Below are positions 60,069 to 64,000 of a stretch of 64,000 nucleotides of DNA, piece after piece (the first letter of the stretch is position 1; each line of letters begins with the position of its first letter). A program made the position numbers and the translations under genes. The stretch is taken from the NCBI RefSeq assembly GCF_964355755.1, contig NC_092670.1, positions 35,697,795-35,761,794 of the forward strand, written 5' to 3'. The stretch comes from Antedon mediterranea. Lineage: Eukaryota > Echinodermata > Crinoidea > Comatulida > Antedonidae. The notes under the pieces were generated by a model. That model was not told the DNA's origin and searched no databases. It saw nothing but the letters and a program-made list of their open reading frames with translations.

Positions 60069-60187
60069 TAAAGCTCTGTCTACACTATCAAACTAGTTTT
60101 ACCAAAAGAAGTGTGTATATGTCAAAATATGGTAGTGATATGCTCAAATACGGTACTGATATGACATAAACGTGTCCATAATATGGA
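60069..60187 (+). mobile_element. MITE family A copy, right half missing
   Basis: Runs from AAGCTCTGTC to CGTGTCCATAATATGG and then stops. Confidence 0.7.
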
Positions 60188-60194
60188 GATCTCA

Positions 60195-60981
60195 TTAAAG
60201 CCCTGTCTGCACTATCAAACTAGTTTGACAAAAAAAAAGTGTAATGTGCCCAAATATGGCAGTGACATGCCTTTCATCATTTGCGGTACTATATACGTAC
60301 CATTTATTTGTATCAACAACAAAATAATACAGTATTTCTTTCACAAGAATATTTCTATATACTTATTTGATACAAAACGGGTATGCAATGAGCCGAAGCT
60401 CTTAAACGCATTATCCTATAATACAGATATCTAATTAGCAAATAAAACAATAAAAGTACAAATAGAAATAAAAGTAAAAGTAACAAAAGTGAACTCTACA
60501 TGAGTGAGTATTTATTTATTAATAGTTGTTGTATTTCCTTTTTAAATTTTCCGATTTTAGTTTCACACTTTATGTTTTCAGGTAAACGGTTCCAAATATT
60601 TGCCCCTCTATAGGCAATACTTCTTTGTCCTATATTTGTTCTTTTTAGAGGAATACGGAAATCACTCTTCTTCCGCGTACCATACTCATGTACAGATTCC
60701 ATTTTTGTAAAAAAAGAGTTAAATGAAACTGGTAAATTGCCCATACGGAATTGAAACATAAATACAGCAGTGTACTTCTCATACAAGTCAAAAATATTCA
60801 ATAGGTTTTTGTTATAGAATAAATTTGCTGATGGATGCTGATAATGCACTTTACATATAATTCTGATCGCTCGTTTTTGAAGTATATGTATTCTCTGTAG
60901 CTTCGTTGGTAGTGGTATGACATAATCGTGTCCATATATGGGCACATTGTCACATAAAGTTTCATAGTGCAGACAGAGCTT
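60195..60981 (+). mobile_element. MITE family A copy split by a LINE fragment
   Basis: Left half 60195-60270 ends in CAAATATGGCAGTGACATG; right half 60908-60981 resumes with GGTAGTGGTATGACATAATC. The 637 bp between them carry a LINE reading frame on the minus strand. Confidence 0.75.
60496..60907 (-). pseudogene. LINE reverse transcriptase C-terminal fragment
   Basis: Minus-strand frame with LPTKLQRIHILQKRAIRIIC, YGTRKKSDFRIPLKRTN and YRGANIWNRLPENIK, ending with a short charged tail and stop. These blocks are typical of the end of CR1/Jockey-type RT polyproteins. No polymerase core is present; it is a 5'-truncated insert inside a MITE. Confidence 0.8.
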
Positions 60982-61039
60982 TATAGCATAACACAATTAT
61001 TTGCCTTGCATGCTATTATTATGTTTACAAATGTGTTTT

Positions 61040-61462
61040 AAACTCTATCTAATTGTATGTGACAAAAAACAAATGTGATGTACCCATATATGGACGTAAT
61101 GATATCATATCTCTATCATATTTCGGCTGCTTTTGGCAATTTGCAAGATTTAATTTGTTTAGCTAGATACCCACATCCCTGAGAACACCTGTGAGTTATG
61201 TACTGGCTGGTATATGCACCTTAAATTGCTGGTAAACGGAAGCAGTGATGTGGGTTCAATTGGTCTTGTTTTTTATTCGGTTTTTGTCAAATTTATCAAT
61301 TGTATTTAGGTTTAAGGTTAATTTGTTTCATGGTTTTTCACAAGCGCCTTGAGCACTTTAGTGGATATGTGCGCTGTATGAATCTTATTATAATATTATT
61401 ATTATTATTATTTATTATCACACTTTTTTCTCAAACTAGTTTTATAGTGTAGACAGAGCTTT
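61040..61462 (+). mobile_element. MITE family A copy split by a retroposon tail
   Basis: Left half 61040-61126, right half 61417-61462 (TCAAACTAGTTTTATAGTG and AGACAGAGCT). The insert ends GCGCTGTATGAATCTTATTA and an ATT repeat, the form of many LINE and SINE 3' ends. Confidence 0.65.
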
Positions 61463-61545
61463 AGTGTACAATTAATTACAACTTAATTATTTTCTTTATT
61501 TCCTTTTATTATGGCCAAGTGCTTTTCTAATTATAGTTTTCTACT

Positions 61546-61665
61546 TTATACAAAAACAGCTGAGCGCTCTTTTAACTTGACATCCTTGTCATGTGAGAAA
61601 TGTAATGTTTCCTCTGCAAGATTTAGAGGGGTGCTGGCAATGGCAATACTCCGACCTTGAAATGT
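61546..61665 (-). CDS. Last coding exon of the unidentified gene
   Basis: 39 codons and TAA; preceded on the minus strand by a TATAG acceptor. Confidence 0.62.
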   Translation of the reverse strand, partial: TFQGRSIAIASTPLNLAEETLHFSHDKDVKLKERSAVFV

Positions 61666-63312
61666 CTATAAAGAAATACATTAAAATTATAACACCTTTA
61701 CATCCTATTAAGTGACTTTATTATAATTCTACTGCAGGTACTGCTTTAACAACATTTTGTTTACTCTTTTAGCTGCACAACCCCAATTGATTAGAAATCT
61801 ATTTTTGAGTAATCATGCACATAAGGTTTTAATCGCAAATAGCGTGCACGAGGATTTGGGAGCAAACTCTTCCCATCATGCATTGTGCAATGACGTTCCT
61901 CACAAAATCAAGCTATTTGCAATAAACCTTATTGTTTATTGCATTGTTTATAGAACTTTACATTAAATCAAATCATACAAAAAATTATTTCAGTAAAATG
62001 TGTATTTACTGCTGCTGCAGTAGAATAATTTTGACATGATCCCTGAATTTAAAGATATTGTCCAACATATTTTTTTTAATATGCCATTTTAATGTCCCAT
62101 AATAGTTATTCACTTCAAGTTTGACCAAAAACTGGATGGAAAAAAACTATACCTGATTCACTGGCACTGTCAGACCATGGTTTTCGGTTAAAGTTAAAGA
62201 CCCCTTCCCTGCAATTTTGGACGTTTTTTGGAAAATAATACATATATATCACTTTAAAAACATTAAACCATGTCATTCCTTGTCTTAAATGTACGTTTTA
62301 TGGTAAATTATGATAAAAAGTGAGAAACAATGCACTACCTAAGTAGCTCGCGGCGATCGACCTCTCGTGGACGGTCTTAGGCCTAGCCTAGCTAGGCTTA
62401 GTTTTGTAGGCCTAGCTGGTAAACATCGATAACGTACGAACATCGTACGCTAGCTATATACCTAGCCCGACGTTGTATAGCTGCTGCATTAATTGTCTTT
62501 CTATTTTTGCCAGACTCCGTTGATACAAATTGGGGAAAACCCGGTATTTTCGCTGAAAAGTTAGGAGTCTTCCATTTGTTTTGGCTTCACGATCGATCGA
62601 AAAGTGGGCGAATTACAGGTGAAAAACAAAAATATCAATCCGCGCGCAATGCATTTTGGGATTTATAGCGGGCCGCTATAATTATTAGAATCGATTTATT
62701 TTTCACATTTTTAACCGTTTAAAGACGAAAAAAGTTATCGCAATAGGACCATATAGTATTATTTTTACATTAAATATAGTTTGTGATCTTAAATTAGATC
62801 TAAAAAACGTAGGGAATGGGGCTTTAAACGTTTCTTTTGTGAAATAATAATTGTTGTTGTTTTCTTTTTACAGAAGTGAATAACTTTATTACAACTGCAA
62901 AATGGCCTATTTAAAATCTGATTTTATTAATATTCATTTTTCATGTTTTTGGGGAACAATACATCTTTAACTGTAACTGTCCAAAAAAAAGAATCACAAA
63001 GTATATATATTTTTGTTATTAATTACAGCTTACTTGCTTCCTGTATCTATTAATTTAAGACATGTGTGTGTGTGATTCCCATTACTATAATTAATAGCTT
63101 AGTTCACATGAGTCTCTAGATAGAACAGGTATTTAGACTTACATCCAGTTCACACTTTACATAATTAGAATCAACATTTCATTTCATGCGAATGAAACAC
63201 AATTTTTGTAATATTAAAATGTGTTATTAAGAAGCTAGTGATATGTAAACAGATTGAAAAAAAACTTACTGTAGTTTGAAGGTGAGGAAGATCAGTTGTA
63301 TGGAATACATCG
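61546..63312 (-). CDS. 3' end of an unidentified gene (last two coding exons)
   Basis: Minus-strand exons 63312-63270 and 61665-61546 have a TTTTTCAG acceptor, GTAAGT donor and ATAG acceptor and join in phase 0. The first codes VFHTTDLPHLQTT; the second TFQGRSIAIASTPLNLAEET, then HFSHDKDVKLKERSAVFV and TAA. The last residues (AVFV) resemble a hydrophobic PDZ-binding end. Splice borders, phase and codon use make this a real gene; the rest lies to the right of 63312 and probably outside the window. I do not recognise the protein. The intron holds the nested TTAA elements. Confidence 0.62.
62049..62970 (+). mobile_element. TTAA-flanked DNA element, family E, carrying a nested family D copy
   Basis: Ends AAAGATATTGTCCAACA and GGGAACAATACATCTTT, each next to TTAA. 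Without the nested copy it is about 290 bp. Related to 48689-49245 and to a partial copy at about 47573-47850. Confidence 0.7.
62194..62827 (-). mobile_element. TTAA-flanked DNA element, family D, copy 3 (634 bp)
   Basis: Same length as copy 1 and very similar. It lies inside another TTAA element (62049-62970). Confidence 0.82.
63270..63312 (-). CDS. Penultimate coding exon of the unidentified gene
   Basis: 43 bp: one base completing a codon, then 14 codons (DVFHTTDLPHLQTT). GTAAGT donor. Confidence 0.6.
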
Positions 63313-63795
63313 CTGAAAAACATAAAACATTATAACTATATAAATCCCAAGGCAAATAACTGAAAAAAATGACAATGCTGTGGGTATCAGTGGCTGGATC
63401 TCAATTGAGAAAAAAAGAAGCGAAAAGTTAATCAAAACGATAAAGTAAAAAAGGCAGCAAAGTTAGCAAATATATAGTAATAATATCATATCATAATGCA
63501 CATTGTGCACTAATAAAGGATGTTTAGCCATGTCATAAATTTAAATGAGACATGTATGACAATATTCTGACTGGAATTATGATCCGTTTCATAATTTTGT
63601 TTTCTTTTCATGCCGCTGCCATTACTCATATGGTGCAATGTGTTTGTTGTTTTTCCTTTGTGGTTACCAATTTGGGGTTGTATCACAAATAAACCAAACA
63701 TAATTGGTCAAATGTTTTGCCCCCCTCTGACGTAATTTGTACTTCATACAAAGTACATTTGAGAATACTTTCGAACAAATTCGCAAGTAATTAAT

Positions 63796-63872
63796 TCTCA
63801 AGTGGGACTCGAACCCACGACTGACTTCCAGATCACCAGCCCAGCGTTCATACCTCCAGACCACCGAGCTTG
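63796..63872 (-). repeat. tRNA-like SINE head or tRNA relic
   Basis: The minus strand has a perfect T arm (GTGGGTTCGAGTCCCAC) and B box but only a weak A box, and the acceptor stem does not pair. Confidence 0.5.
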
Positions 63873-64000
63873 TGCTTATGGCTGGTGGTTAGATTCGAGC
63901 CCAAGTAAGCAGCGGGCACTGCACCAACAGGGTTGTATTTTATGAACTATTAAAAACCAAACATACATGGTTATAGCTTTAATACAAATTTGTTGATATG

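Noticed and set aside
63796-63872. A functional tRNA gene
   Set aside because: T arm and B box are good but the acceptor stem does not pair and the A box is weak.

Overview
The window is nuclear DNA of an animal: AT-rich, with intron-split genes whose introns have GT/AG borders and consistent phases, non-LTR retrotransposons, Helitrons, MITEs and satellites. Short palindromic clusters built on AGGCCTAG and the gene families point to a deuterostome invertebrate, most likely an echinoderm; this is inference, and the species cannot be named from the sequence.

Layout. Minus strand, 4749-19453: a nine-exon type 2 phosphatidylinositol-5-phosphate 4-kinase (399 aa). Plus strand, 24056-44011: a 23-coding-exon SCAP, the sterol-sensing escort of SREBP (1326 aa from the chosen start). 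The two genes are head to head across about 4.6 kb. Plus strand, 47321-49397: a small gene with TATA box, probable 5' UTR exon and three coding exons for an 83-aa secreted cysteine-rich prepropeptide. Plus strand, 55758-56762: an intronless-coding class A GPCR of 334 aa lacking the usual TM3-ECL2 disulfide. Minus strand, 61546-63312: the last two coding exons of a gene that continues beyond the right edge and that I could not identify.

Most of the rest is mobile DNA. There are at least eight families of short palindromic or TTAA-flanked non-autonomous elements, tRNA-like SINEs, a 5S-rRNA-like relic, several 5'-truncated LINEs and two related Helitrons. Insertions are nested in readable order: a Helitron sits between A and T inside a LINE reading frame, and removing it restores the frame exactly; a LINE tail splits a MITE; one TTAA element lies inside another. 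Two of the satellite arrays appear to have grown from inside a transposable element: about 30 copies of a 98/84-bp unit inside a SINE (SCAP intron 20) and about 26 copies of a 19-bp unit inside a MITE (PIP4K intron 1).

The genes do not form a pathway or operon. PIP4K2 and SCAP are both lipid-regulatory housekeeping genes, but their adjacency alone does not show co-regulation.
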